A stretch of DNA of 18,840 nt from JBFHER01 sp041584055 (GCA_041584055.1 JBFHER010000049.1:1-18840), one strand, 5' to 3'; positions 1 through 7,273 are shown, numbered from the stretch's first letter. The notes: generated by a model from the letters alone, not told the origin. Program-made: numbers and translations.

Positions 1-471
1 AAAATTTGCTATGGTGGGGAAACGAACAGAGATACACGTTTTATTGGTCCAACTGTGATGAAGAATGTTACCTTTAGCGACAAGGTCATGGAAGATGAAA
101 TTTTTGGTCCCATCTTGCCAGTACTAACGTTCACCGACCTTAACGCTACAATTACAGAAGTGAAAAGTAGACCAAAACCACTGTCTTGTTATATTTATTC
201 AGAGAAATCAAAAACGGTGAAAAAGCTTTTAAAAGAGTTGTCCTTCGGTGGCGGGGCCGTGAATGATAGTGTTATGCACTTGTCAAACAGTAACCTACCA
301 TTCGGTGGAGTAGGTTTTAGTGGGATTGGGAGTTATCACGCAAAAGCGGGGTTTGATACCTTTTCTCATTTTAAAAGCATCCTGCATAAACCTTTTTGGT
401 TTGAATCAGATTTGAAATATGCCCCCTATACAGACCTTAAAATGAAATTGATTAAAAGAATAATGGAATAA
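1..471 (+). CDS. Aldehyde dehydrogenase, C-terminal part (5' end outside window)
   Basis: The reading frame is open from the first base, so this is the last 156 residues of a gene that begins upstream. It shows the late aldehyde dehydrogenase motifs: EDEIFGPILPVLTF (window residues 31-44), whose Glu before FGP contacts the NAD(P) ribose in this superfamily, and the NLPFGGVGFSGIGSYH block (about residues 93-108) found near the end of class 3-type enzymes. The C-terminal tail, ending in a short basic helix, also resembles the ALDH3/YwdH group, which oxidises medium- and long-chain aldehydes to acids. The catalytic Cys lies upstream of the window and cannot be checked. A gap of about 180 nt separates it from the CotH gene, and nothing links the two functionally. 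Confidence 0.93.
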   Translation, partial: KICYGGETNRDTRFIGPTVMKNVTFSDKVMEDEIFGPILPVLTFTDLNATITEVKSRPKPLSCYIYSEKSKTVKKLLKELSFGGGAVNDSVMHLSNSNLPFGGVGFSGIGSYHAKAGFDTFSHFKSILHKPFWFESDLKYAPYTDLKMKLIKRIME

Positions 472-653
472 ATTAGTTTTCCGATTTTCATTACAAGGGA
501 TTAATTTCGAGTACGATAAAGGTAAATGACTCACCCATTTTTCATTTCACGTGTCTTTACTTATAAGCGAAGTTCTGATCAATTTTAACAACTGAATCTG
601 GAATAAATTTCTTTTTCAAATTGTCAAATAAAGGCAACTTAAATTTGATGTGT

Positions 654-2987
654 ATGAAAAGGGGATGGTACTATCTTCTTACTTTATTTATCGTATTCAT
701 AGCGCATTCAGGATTCTCCCAGAAACTGCCTGCTCAGTTCCGTTTTTCTGAGGATGGAAGGAGACTAATTATTGGAGGTATTGATTCTGAAGGATTTTAT
801 GACGAATCATCGATCAAGAAAATTTACCTTGAATTCGAGCAGACAGATTATTGGCAACAAATGCTCGATAATTATGACAGCAAAACAGATATACTGGCAA
901 GTTTAAGCTATGATGGTCAGGTCCTGGATTCTGTAGGCGTCCGCTTTAAAGGGCAAACATCATTCAAAAAAACGGCCTTAAGCTTGAAAAAATCTTTCAG
1001 CATAACACTGGATTACATAAAAGATGATCAAAACATCGATGGATATGAAACTTTAAATCTGAACAATTGCTATCAGGATCCTTCATTCCTGCATGAGGTG
1101 TTGTACCTGAATCTTTCACGAAATCATATCCCAAGTGCCAGGGCCAACTACGTAGAATTATTTATCAATGGTGTTAGCTGGGGCCTGTATCCAAACATTC
1201 AACAATTGAATTCCCAACATGCTGAAGAATGGTTTCTGGACAAAGATGCGATTAGGTGGCGTTGTGAAGCTCCTGACGGCTTATCTTCAGGAAGTTCAAA
1301 GTTTGGTGCCGGATTTTCAACTTTGAATTACCTTGGAGATGATGCAAATTCTTATGCGGCGCATTATACCCTTAAAAATGATGAGGACCCCAAGGCTTGG
1401 TCTTACCTGATGACTGCCTGTGAAGTACTAAACAATGCCCCGCTTGATGTGCTTGAAGATGCTTTGAGAAAAGTGTTTGATGTGGATGGTGCCCTATGGT
1501 TTCTGGCTCACGAGATTTTGTTCATTGATGACGATGGCTATGTGAACAAGGGCGGGATGGATTACTATGTATATTATGATGTGGCTACAGGAAGACTTAG
1601 GCCCATTGAATATGATGGGAACAGCTGCATGGAAATTAGAAACAACGCAAGGTGGGTGCCTCTGTACAAAGTGAACAATACTGATTTCCCGTTGATGAAT
1701 CGTTTGTTCGCCGTTCCGGCATTAAAAGAGCGTTACCTGGCTCACTTGAGAACCGTTTTAGAAACGTCTTTTAGCACTGAAGTTAATGCTAAAATAGATG
1801 CCTACGTTGATATGATACGTGCTTCCGTGCTTGCCGACACCATGAAAATTTATACAAATCAGGAGTTTGAGGATGGCATAACAGATGTAAAGGGATTTTT
1901 CAGTGCCCGCAAAGCGTTTATGACGAGTAATTTACTTGTGAAACGCACTGGTTTAACCATCGATAGTGTTTGGTATGAGACCAATGGCATCAACTTTCAT
2001 GCACCAGATTCAACGGAAAATGTTTGCGTGAAAGCAAAGGTTTCAGGTGGACAGGCAGAAGCAGTTTACCTGTATTATGGTGATGGCCTGATGGGGACTT
2101 TTCAGCGTTTTGAGATATTTGATAATGGTCTTGGCTGTGATGAGGTGGCAGGGGATCTGATCTTTTCTGGTGAGATACCGAAACATGCTGCCGGAACTTA
2201 CGTGCGTTACTATATTGAAACTGTTAAAGCAGACGCCGTTGGAACTCGTACTTATGCACCTGCTGGGGCAGAACATGATGTTTATGTCTATCGAGTGAAT
2301 CTCGCTGATTTGGCAGAAAGAAGTGTCGTAATAAATGAGATAATGCCTTCAAATAAAAGCTCCGTAGTCGATCAGAATGGTGATTTTGATGATTGGATCG
2401 AACTCTATAACCCGGGGAAGGAAGTGGTGGATTTAAGTGGTTTTTTTCTGAGTGATGATCCATTTGAACTGGCAAAGTGGCAGTTTCCCCAGGGGACGAT
2501 GATTCAGCCGGATGATTATTTAATTGTTTGGGCCGATAAGGATATTGAGCAAAATGGGCTGCATGCTGATTTTAAGTTGTCCCTTGATGGAGAAGACCTG
2601 ATTTTGTCAACACCTGATTTGAAAATAGTAGATGAGATGTTTTATTCAAAAGGGACAACAGATGTATCTTACGCAAGAATTCCAAATGGTACAGGCCCCT
2701 TTACCTGGCAAAATTTAACCTTTAACGCTAATAACAGCATGGTATTAGCATTAAATGCTGTTTCTGAAGTTGAGCGTTTGCTGGTTTATCCAAATCCTGC
2801 AAATGATCTACTTTATATTGACGTTGCAGATAACAAAAATTATTCTTTGACAATTTACAATATGCACGGGATAAAAATGCACGATAGTCAATTTGCAGGA
2901 CAATGCACAATCGATGTTTCAAAATGGAATGCCGGGATATACATTCTCAGATGTGGCGATTTAAATTGCAAGGTATTCATAAAATGA
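654..2987 (+). CDS. Secreted CotH kinase family protein with lamin-tail domain and T9SS sorting domain
   Basis: A 777-residue exported protein. Residues 1-23 (MKRGWYYLLTLF...GFSQ) form a signal peptide. A TTG at 621 and an ATG at 648 are in-frame alternatives, but 654 gives the cleanest signal sequence. The CotH-like domain covers about 45-430: VRFKGQTSF with K99, the KKSFSITLDY strand with K113, LNLNN, an NGVSWGLYPNIQQ strand, and the acidic metal-site-like IEYDGNS (D321, N323). Many family members have Asp-x-Asp at that site, so activity is uncertain. An Ig-like linker follows (about 435-555), then a lamin-tail domain (about 558-670; INEIMPSN, DWIELYNP, GFFLSDD) and a T9SS type A sorting domain (about 704-777; YPNP at 712, ending KVFIK). 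CotH of Bacillus phosphorylates spore-coat proteins. Here the product should be released or anchored at the cell surface. It heads a cluster with VTC and DUF4956 genes. Confidence 0.9.
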   Translation: MKRGWYYLLTLFIVFIAHSGFSQKLPAQFRFSEDGRRLIIGGIDSEGFYDESSIKKIYLEFEQTDYWQQMLDNYDSKTDILASLSYDGQVLDSVGVRFKGQTSFKKTALSLKKSFSITLDYIKDDQNIDGYETLNLNNCYQDPSFLHEVLYLNLSRNHIPSARANYVELFINGVSWGLYPNIQQLNSQHAEEWFLDKDAIRWRCEAPDGLSSGSSKFGAGFSTLNYLGDDANSYAAHYTLKNDEDPKAWSYLMTACEVLNNAPLDVLEDALRKVFDVDGALWFLAHEILFIDDDGYVNKGGMDYYVYYDVATGRLRPIEYDGNSCMEIRNNARWVPLYKVNNTDFPLMNRLFAVPALKERYLAHLRTVLETSFSTEVNAKIDAYVDMIRASVLADTMKIYTNQEFEDGITDVKGFFSARKAFMTSNLLVKRTGLTIDSVWYETNGINFHAPDSTENVCVKAKVSGGQAEAVYLYYGDGLMGTFQRFEIFDNGLGCDEVAGDLIFSGEIPKHAAGTYVRYYIETVKADAVGTRTYAPAGAEHDVYVYRVNLADLAERSVVINEIMPSNKSSVVDQNGDFDDWIELYNPGKEVVDLSGFFLSDDPFELAKWQFPQGTMIQPDDYLIVWADKDIEQNGLHADFKLSLDGEDLILSTPDLKIVDEMFYSKGTTDVSYARIPNGTGPFTWQNLTFNANNSMVLALNAVSEVERLLVYPNPANDLLYIDVADNKNYSLTIYNMHGIKMHDSQFAGQCTIDVSKWNAGIYILRCGDLNCKVFIK

Positions 2988-3164
2988 AATGTTGGTTTGA
3001 ATCTTAAAATATAAGTAAAACAGCAGTAATATATAAGAAACGTATCAATTTATATAACATTCAGCTCAAACCTAATATATTGTATAATCTAGTTGTAGGC
3101 TATGTGGAAAAATAAGTTAAATTCGTCGTTGAAAATTATCACAAATGAAATAACATTGTAATAA
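2988..3164. other. Spacer between CotH and lipoprotein genes
   Basis: A 177-nt, very AT-rich spacer. I see no terminator with a GC stem and T tract, and no clear TAnnTTTG promoter box. It contains only a weak AT inverted repeat (TATATAA 3030-3036 / TTATATA 3050-3056). Whether the downstream five genes have their own promoter or are read through from CotH cannot be decided from sequence. Confidence 0.4.
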
Positions 3165-4256
3165 ATGAAAAAAATGTTTCCAAAGTTTAAATTTATATTT
3201 CTTGTTTTAGGAATTGCCTCCTTTGTCGCTTGTGAGAAAGAGGAGGGAATGGGAGGAACTGCCAGTATAAGCGGAACCCTGATGGTGAAAACATACGACA
3301 GAGATTTCAAGGTTTTACAAGACATTTCACCGGCAATTGATGAGGATGTTTTTATCATATTTGGAGATGATGATGTGGTTGGGGAAAATACATCTACCAG
3401 CTACAACGGAAAATTTGAATTTTCATATCTCAGGGAAGGAAAATACACTATATTTTACGCGTCGGAAGATTCCTTAAGCCCCATAGGAGACGATAAGGAA
3501 CAGCTTGTAAGTGTCACCCTTAATAAAGGACAGACACTTGATCTTGGCGAGCTCTTCCAGTATAATACCATTGATTTCAATGATGGTACCTCGGTAATCA
3601 AAGGTCGGGTTCAACAAATTAATTACTGGGATGTGCCGGGTAAGCAGGATGTTGTTGCGATCGATACTAGTTCTGCACAGGAGCTGGAGATTTACATAAC
3701 CTATGGAGACGACGCGTTTTATAGTGAGCGAATTCGTACTCAGGAGGATGGAACTTTTGAATTCAAAGGTTTGATAAAGGGACAGTACCGTATTTTTATG
3801 TATTCCGATGATATTGAAGGTGGAAGTGAAAAAATAATCATCGAATCTGATGTAAGTACTGAAAGTCATGGACAGGTGACCGATATAGGAGATTTGTTTG
3901 TGTATAATTCAGTTGATTTCGATGATGGTAAAGCAGTGATTAAAGGTCGGGTAAGACAAATAAATTATTGGAAACAATCGGTTTACCCAAATCTGATTGT
4001 GAGGGATACCACAGCAGCTCAGGAGTTGGAGATCTATCTAACACTGAATGAGAGCGGTTTCTATGAGGAGAGAATCCGCACACAGGATGATGGTACTTTT
4101 GAATTTAGGAATTTAATAACAGGAAATTACAGGGTCTTCCTGTTCTCTGAAGATGTGTCAGGGGGTGAGGCAAATTTAGTTGTAGAAGCTAACGTTAAAG
4201 TTGAACAAAATGGACAGGTCATAAATATCGGAGATCTGTTTGTTGAAAACCATTGA
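3165..4256 (+). CDS. Acidic lipoprotein with three tandem Ig-like (Cna-B/carboxypeptidase-regulatory-like) repeats
   Basis: A 363-residue protein. A signal peptide ends in F20-V-A-C23, a lipobox with a non-canonical Phe at -3. C23 is followed by EKEE, resembling the acidic lipoprotein export signal that sends Bacteroidota lipoproteins to the cell surface. The mature part is three repeats of about 100-116 residues: a divergent one (about 31-133) and two close copies (134-247 and 248-363). Each copy has an IKGRV.QINYW strand, QELEIY, ERIRTQ.DGTFEF, G.YR.F..S.D and ends IGDLFV. This is the pattern of prealbumin-like domains (carboxypeptidase regulatory or Cna-B type). It is probably a cell-surface binding or spacer protein. 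The stop codon lies two bases before the next ATG, so the two genes are almost certainly co-expressed. No enzymatic motif is visible. Confidence 0.8.
   Translation: MKKMFPKFKFIFLVLGIASFVACEKEEGMGGTASISGTLMVKTYDRDFKVLQDISPAIDEDVFIIFGDDDVVGENTSTSYNGKFEFSYLREGKYTIFYASEDSLSPIGDDKEQLVSVTLNKGQTLDLGELFQYNTIDFNDGTSVIKGRVQQINYWDVPGKQDVVAIDTSSAQELEIYITYGDDAFYSERIRTQEDGTFEFKGLIKGQYRIFMYSDDIEGGSEKIIIESDVSTESHGQVTDIGDLFVYNSVDFDDGKAVIKGRVRQINYWKQSVYPNLIVRDTTAAQELEIYLTLNESGFYEERIRTQDDGTFEFRNLITGNYRVFLFSEDVSGGEANLVVEANVKVEQNGQVINIGDLFVENH
3564..4253 (+). repeat. Tandem in-frame duplication, 342-nt period, inside the lipoprotein gene
   Basis: Copy A (3564-3905) and copy B (3906-4253) align along their whole length at the DNA level. 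Shared stretches include AAAGGTCGGGT, GGAGATTTGTTTGT-like ends and a nearly identical segment encoding ERIRTQxDGTFEF. The period is 342 nt (114 codons); copy B is slightly longer. The upstream third unit is recognisable only at the protein level, so the A/B duplication is the more recent event. Confidence 0.8.
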
Positions 4257-4258
4257 TT

Positions 4259-4666
4259 ATGAAAGGTTATATTTTGTTACTGGCATTGTTGTTTTCACTT
4301 GGGGCAAATGCCCAAAGTTCGAAAGAAGTAAAAGAAAAAGGAATTGTTTCTCAGCATGTTTATGAGATTGATTACAGCGAAGGGCTGAATACAGAAGTGT
4401 TGGAAAAAGAAGATTTTTTCGATGCTGCTGGTAATCTGATAGAGCTAAAAGAATACAATTCAAAAGGTGAAGTGGATTTGTGGGAAAAATATACTTATAC
4501 CGATGATGGAGAGATAAAAACAGAAACCTATCTGGATAAGAAAGGAAATGTTGAAAAAAAGGTGGTTTATGAGTATGAAGATGGTCTTAAAACGGCCAAA
4601 CTTTATTACGATGCGAAAGACCGGCTGTTGAAAAAGAAAAAGTATGTCTACAAATTTCGAAAGTAA
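4259..4666 (+). CDS. Small secreted protein with short D-x-x-G...Y repeats
   Basis: A 135-residue protein. The ATG at 4259, two bases after the lipoprotein stop, starts a clear signal peptide (MKGYILLLALLFSLGANA, cleavage near residue 19). A TTG at 4253 overlapping that stop is less likely. Residues 53-131 are about six short repeats of roughly 13 residues with the pattern D-x-x-G-x(6-8)-Y (FDAAGNLIELKEY, NSKGEVDLWEKYTY, and so on). These resemble the beta-hairpin repeats of MORN, YwqK-like or YD-type proteins. The mature protein is rich in Lys, Glu and Tyr. It probably acts in the periplasm or outside the cell. I do not recognise a named family. Its last 23 nt overlap the start of the VTC gene, which suggests translational coupling. 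Confidence 0.75.
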   Translation: MKGYILLLALLFSLGANAQSSKEVKEKGIVSQHVYEIDYSEGLNTEVLEKEDFFDAAGNLIELKEYNSKGEVDLWEKYTYTDDGEIKTETYLDKKGNVEKKVVYEYEDGLKTAKLYYDAKDRLLKKKKYVYKFRK

Positions 4667-5429
4667 GATTATATCTGCACTCGACAGCATTGAATCTATT
4701 TCATTAAAAGAAATGGATAATGTAAAACTCATGCGTCGAACGGATGTTAAATATGTCTTTCATGTTAGAGAATTGGCCGATATATTGAAAACTGTCGCAC
4801 CGGCTTACAAGGTGTTGGAAATAAAAGGATCAAAAGTACAGCCATACGAAACCATGTATTTTGATACAGATGAAGATGAAATGTATCATTTGCATCAATG
4901 TGGACGGGCAAACCGGCATAAAGTTCGTGTGCGCGAATACATGAATTCAAGAATGAGGTTTCTTGAGGTGAAGAACAAAAATAACAAGGGTGAGACAATT
5001 AAAAGTCGCATCAAATATTTTGAAGACTATTCAAAGATGGGAGAGACGGAGGAGGCATTTCTTAAGAAAGTGACCCCCTACAGTCTCGATGATCTTAGGC
5101 CCCGGTTAAACAATCGGTTTACAAGGCTTATGCTGGTAAGCAAACACATTGAGGAGCGCATTACAATAGATTTTAATCTGGCGTTTTTACCCAATGACCA
5201 GGATGAATGGGAAGAATATGAAAGTCTTTGTATTGTTGAGGTAAAAAGGAATATTGGAGAAAAACGTTCTGATTTCGTAGAGGTTTTGAATCAGAAAAAA
5301 ATCCATCCAATGCGTTTTAGCAAGTATTGTATGGGGCTTGCCTTACTGAATAAGAGCATTAAACAAAATCGTTTTAAGCCACGATTGATGAAAATAAAGA
5401 AAATGGAAAACACACAACTTAATTCTTAA
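4644..5429 (+). CDS. Stand-alone VTC domain protein (polyphosphate polymerase-type triphosphate tunnel enzyme)
   Basis: A 261-residue cytosolic protein with no signal peptide. It matches the VTC branch of triphosphate tunnel metalloenzymes, whose yeast member Vtc4 makes polyphosphate from ATP. Tunnel residues are visible in order: RRTDVKY (R31, R32, K36), YFDT (72-75), HKVRVREY (R95, R97), FLEVKNK (E108, K110, K112), ETIKSR (K120), ERITIDF (R172), IVEVK (E199, K201) and MRFSKYCMG (R224, K227). This looks like a complete set of basic ligands plus metal-binding acids, so the enzyme is probably active. No SPX regulatory domain and no membrane helices are fused to it, unlike in yeast; the adjacent DUF4956 gene may supply the membrane part. 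Start at 4644 keeps the N-terminal helix; M24 is an alternative. The exact product (polyphosphate or another phosphotransfer) is not proven. Confidence 0.88.
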   Translation: MSTNFESKIISALDSIESISLKEMDNVKLMRRTDVKYVFHVRELADILKTVAPAYKVLEIKGSKVQPYETMYFDTDEDEMYHLHQCGRANRHKVRVREYMNSRMRFLEVKNKNNKGETIKSRIKYFEDYSKMGETEEAFLKKVTPYSLDDLRPRLNNRFTRLMLVSKHIEERITIDFNLAFLPNDQDEWEEYESLCIVEVKRNIGEKRSDFVEVLNQKKIHPMRFSKYCMGLALLNKSIKQNRFKPRLMKIKKMENTQLNS

Positions 5430-5432
5430 TAC

Positions 5433-6089
5433 ATGGAACTGCTTGGTATCAAAATTATTGATTGGGATGACTTTTGGGAACTTCTGATTCGCTTCATCCT
5501 TAACATGGGGGTAATAATCGGCATAGTACGCTTGATTTATTATCGGGCAACAAAACGGCGGGATTATCTTTTTACTTATATCTTGATTTCTGCAGTTATA
5601 TTTCTTTTATGCTTCCTGCTTGATAACGTTAAACTTGAGCTAGGGTTCGCACTTGGCTTATTTGCTATTTTTGGAATTATCCGATATCGAACACAACAAA
5701 TCCCAATTCGGGAAATGACCTATTTGTTTTTGGTCATAGGCATATCTGTAATAAATGCCCTGGTTAGTAAAAAAACAAGCTATGGCGAACTGATCTTTAC
5801 AAATCTTGCGTTGATTTTTATAGCTTATATCCTGGAAAGGGTGTCTTCATTAAAACATGAATCCAGAAAGGTTATCACCTACGAAAAAATAAATTTAATT
5901 AAGCCTGAATATCGCAGTGAATTAATAGCAGACCTGGAGGATCGAACTGGTTTAAACATAAACCGTGTGGAAGTGGGACGCATCGATTTTATGCGTGATA
6001 TAGCAAAGGTTTACATCTACTACTATGAGTGGGATAATAAAGTAAATCTGGCAAACGAAGTGATAGACGATAACATTGATGGAGATTAG
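5433..6089 (+). CDS. DUF4956 inner-membrane protein
   Basis: A 218-residue protein starting 3 nt after the VTC stop. The N-terminal two thirds hold about five hydrophobic segments (roughly 21-37, 45-63, 68-84, 95-112, 118-136). Between segments 3 and 4 lies the hallmark ALGLFAIFGIIRYRTQQIPI followed by REMTYLF (R84, R86, R93, E94), conserved in DUF4956. Residues about 145-200 form a soluble, presumably cytosolic alpha/beta domain. The family has no established activity that I know of, but its genes repeatedly sit beside VTC-domain genes. It may be the membrane partner or channel for the VTC product, which is inference. The gene overlaps the next one by 11 nt. Confidence 0.87.
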   Translation: MELLGIKIIDWDDFWELLIRFILNMGVIIGIVRLIYYRATKRRDYLFTYILISAVIFLLCFLLDNVKLELGFALGLFAIFGIIRYRTQQIPIREMTYLFLVIGISVINALVSKKTSYGELIFTNLALIFIAYILERVSSLKHESRKVITYEKINLIKPEYRSELIADLEDRTGLNINRVEVGRIDFMRDIAKVYIYYYEWDNKVNLANEVIDDNIDGD

Positions 6090-6753
6090 GAAGAAACTAC
6101 TTTTTGCAATCTTGCTTTTAGCTCCTTTTGTCAATTCATTGGCACAGGAAGAAGATCTTAGATTGCGCACGGCAATTGCAGTTGGCTCAGATCTATGGGG
6201 TGATTTCGATGGAAGTCTGGAGGTTCAGCAGCGCTTTAAAGAAAACATCAGCATGTACGACAGGTCCCTGTTGACATTGAGTGTTGGTTATGGTATCTCA
6301 AAGGATTTAAAATCAACGCTTGGTTATCGGATGGTTGTACTCAGGAACAGCAGCCTTGAATATGAGAATAAATATAGGCTCACCTGGGATCTTCGTTACC
6401 GTAAAAAAATCTCATATCTGGAACTAAAGTTTCGAACCAGAATGCAATATGGATATGAAGATAATATTAGAATTGATGCGACCTCCAATAAACTAGTGAA
6501 TCGCAATTTGGTGGGTGCAAGTTACCATATCCCTCAAACTCGGTTTAATCCTTATCTCAATTACGAACTGTTTTTTCAACTGAATGCTCCTGAATACCGT
6601 AGTTTAAATACCAGCAGACTAGTAGGAGGTTGTAGTATTACGATGTCCAGACAATCTGAGCTGGATGTCTATTACATGTTCGAAAATGAGTTTAATGTAT
6701 CAAATCCTTTAGATTCATACATTTTAGGCATCGCCTGGGAATATAGTTTCTGA
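6079..6753 (+). CDS. DUF2490-type outer-membrane beta-barrel protein
   Basis: A 224-residue protein. The ATG at 6079 lies inside the end of the DUF4956 gene (11-nt overlap); a TTG directly before it is less likely. A signal peptide (MEIRKKLLFAILLLAPFVNSLAQ) is followed by alternating polar/hydrophobic strands typical of a small barrel. Examples are the aromatic/basic hairpins LTWDLRYRKKI and LELKFRTRMQYGY. The protein ends in an aromatic strand with terminal Phe (IAWEYSF), like the beta-signal of outer-membrane proteins. Length and pattern fit DUF2490. Its place at the end of the operon suggests an outer-membrane pore or anchor for this system; its cargo is unknown. Confidence 0.8.
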   Translation: MEIRKKLLFAILLLAPFVNSLAQEEDLRLRTAIAVGSDLWGDFDGSLEVQQRFKENISMYDRSLLTLSVGYGISKDLKSTLGYRMVVLRNSSLEYENKYRLTWDLRYRKKISYLELKFRTRMQYGYEDNIRIDATSNKLVNRNLVGASYHIPQTRFNPYLNYELFFQLNAPEYRSLNTSRLVGGCSITMSRQSELDVYYMFENEFNVSNPLDSYILGIAWEYSF

Positions 6754-7157
6754 TTTATCATAACATATTCTTAAAGTTTTATGGCTCGCCACGCTTAAGC
6801 ATTTGACCGTTGCTTGTTTTACCATGGCTATTGTGAACGTTTTCTAAAACGATTTTAAGATACGTGAAGTGATAAATATGGTTGACTGAGAAAGAAATAT
6901 TATGCATGACTTTAATCGAATAATTAAACTTGAAGTATTTTTCTGTGTCCGAAGTGCCTAAGCAATAGTGCTTTTTTCCTAAAATCTTATTTGTCTGTCA
7001 GTTCTAAAACGGATGGAGCCCGTACTCGCTCAATGTGCTAATTTAAAGGGGATACAGCGATTTTCAGTCATTTATATGTTATTTTTTATATATGTTAAAG
7101 TATCATATTTCTGAAAAATTCACAGTCTTAAATTAGACAAAATCTAAATAAAAACAA
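6754..7157. other. Gene-poor spacer downstream of the CotH/VTC cluster
   Basis: About 400 nt without a convincing gene on either strand. It contains a near-palindrome CGTTTT-CT-AAAACG (6838-6851), a 10-base direct repeat TTCTAAAACG (6842-6851 and 7002-7011), and a weak hairpin followed by T6 (AAGCA-ATAG-TGCTT, 6960-6977) that could end the cluster transcript. None of these is strong enough to name. The stretch is AT-rich and unstructured by eye. Confidence 0.4.
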
Positions 7158-7165
7158 TATATTTG
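7158..7165 (+). promoter_or_regulatory. Candidate Bacteroidota -7 promoter box (TATATTTG)
   Basis: A perfect match to TAnnTTTG. The predicted start of transcription, about 5 nt downstream, falls at the first base of a stable hairpin (7171). No good TTG -33 element is present; TTA at 7133-7135 is the nearest. Confidence 0.45.
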
Positions 7166-7169
7166 TTCA

Positions 7170-7273
7170 AGAGTTTTGATGGAAACATCAGGCTCTGATA
7201 AGTGCAAGTAATAGTGGGGTAAATTGAGGTCTTTATGACTGGGGGACTGATCGAGAGGTTGGTCCCTTTTTTT
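7170..7273 (+). ncRNA. Candidate structured small RNA or 5' leader RNA
   Basis: A stretch of about 104 nt bounded by a TAnnTTTG box and a strong intrinsic terminator, with no open frame worth calling. The 5' end folds as GAGTT-(bulged T)-TGATG, GAAA tetraloop, CATCA-GGCTC (7171-7195), which is ten pairs. A possible small hairpin lies around 7227-7241, and the 3' end is a ten-pair terminator stem with a GAGA tetraloop. Two GNRA-capped hairpins at both ends are typical of a stable small RNA. Alternatively this is an attenuated leader of the Cys-rich gene 65 nt downstream. I could not match it to a known riboswitch or RNA family. Confidence 0.5.
7243..7273 (+). terminator. Strong intrinsic terminator with GAGA tetraloop
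   Basis: GGGACTGATC (7243-7252) pairs fully with GGTTGGTCCC (7257-7266), counting three G-U pairs, around a GAGA loop. Seven T follow (7267-7273). The nearest upstream coding region ends about 490 nt earlier, so it most likely ends a short non-coding transcript. Confidence 0.85.

Noticed and set aside
640..647. TAAATTTG, a perfect TAnnTTTG promoter box directly before the CotH start
   Set aside because: It abuts the ATG codons at 648/654, so it would require a leaderless message starting at or after the start codon. Likely a chance match in AT-rich DNA.
3030..3056. AT-only inverted repeat TATATAA...TTATATA upstream of the lipoprotein gene
   Set aside because: Seven A/T pairs with a 13-nt loop are weak, expected by chance here, and lack a T tract.
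3474..3869. 131-codon open frame antisense to the lipoprotein repeats
   Set aside because: It is fully inside a strongly supported gene on the other strand and has no recognisable domain; a shadow frame.
6960..6977. AAGCA-ATAG-TGCTT hairpin followed by T6 as terminator of the CotH/VTC cluster
   Set aside because: Only five pairs, mostly weak, and over 200 nt past the last stop; mentioned in the spacer entry but not called.
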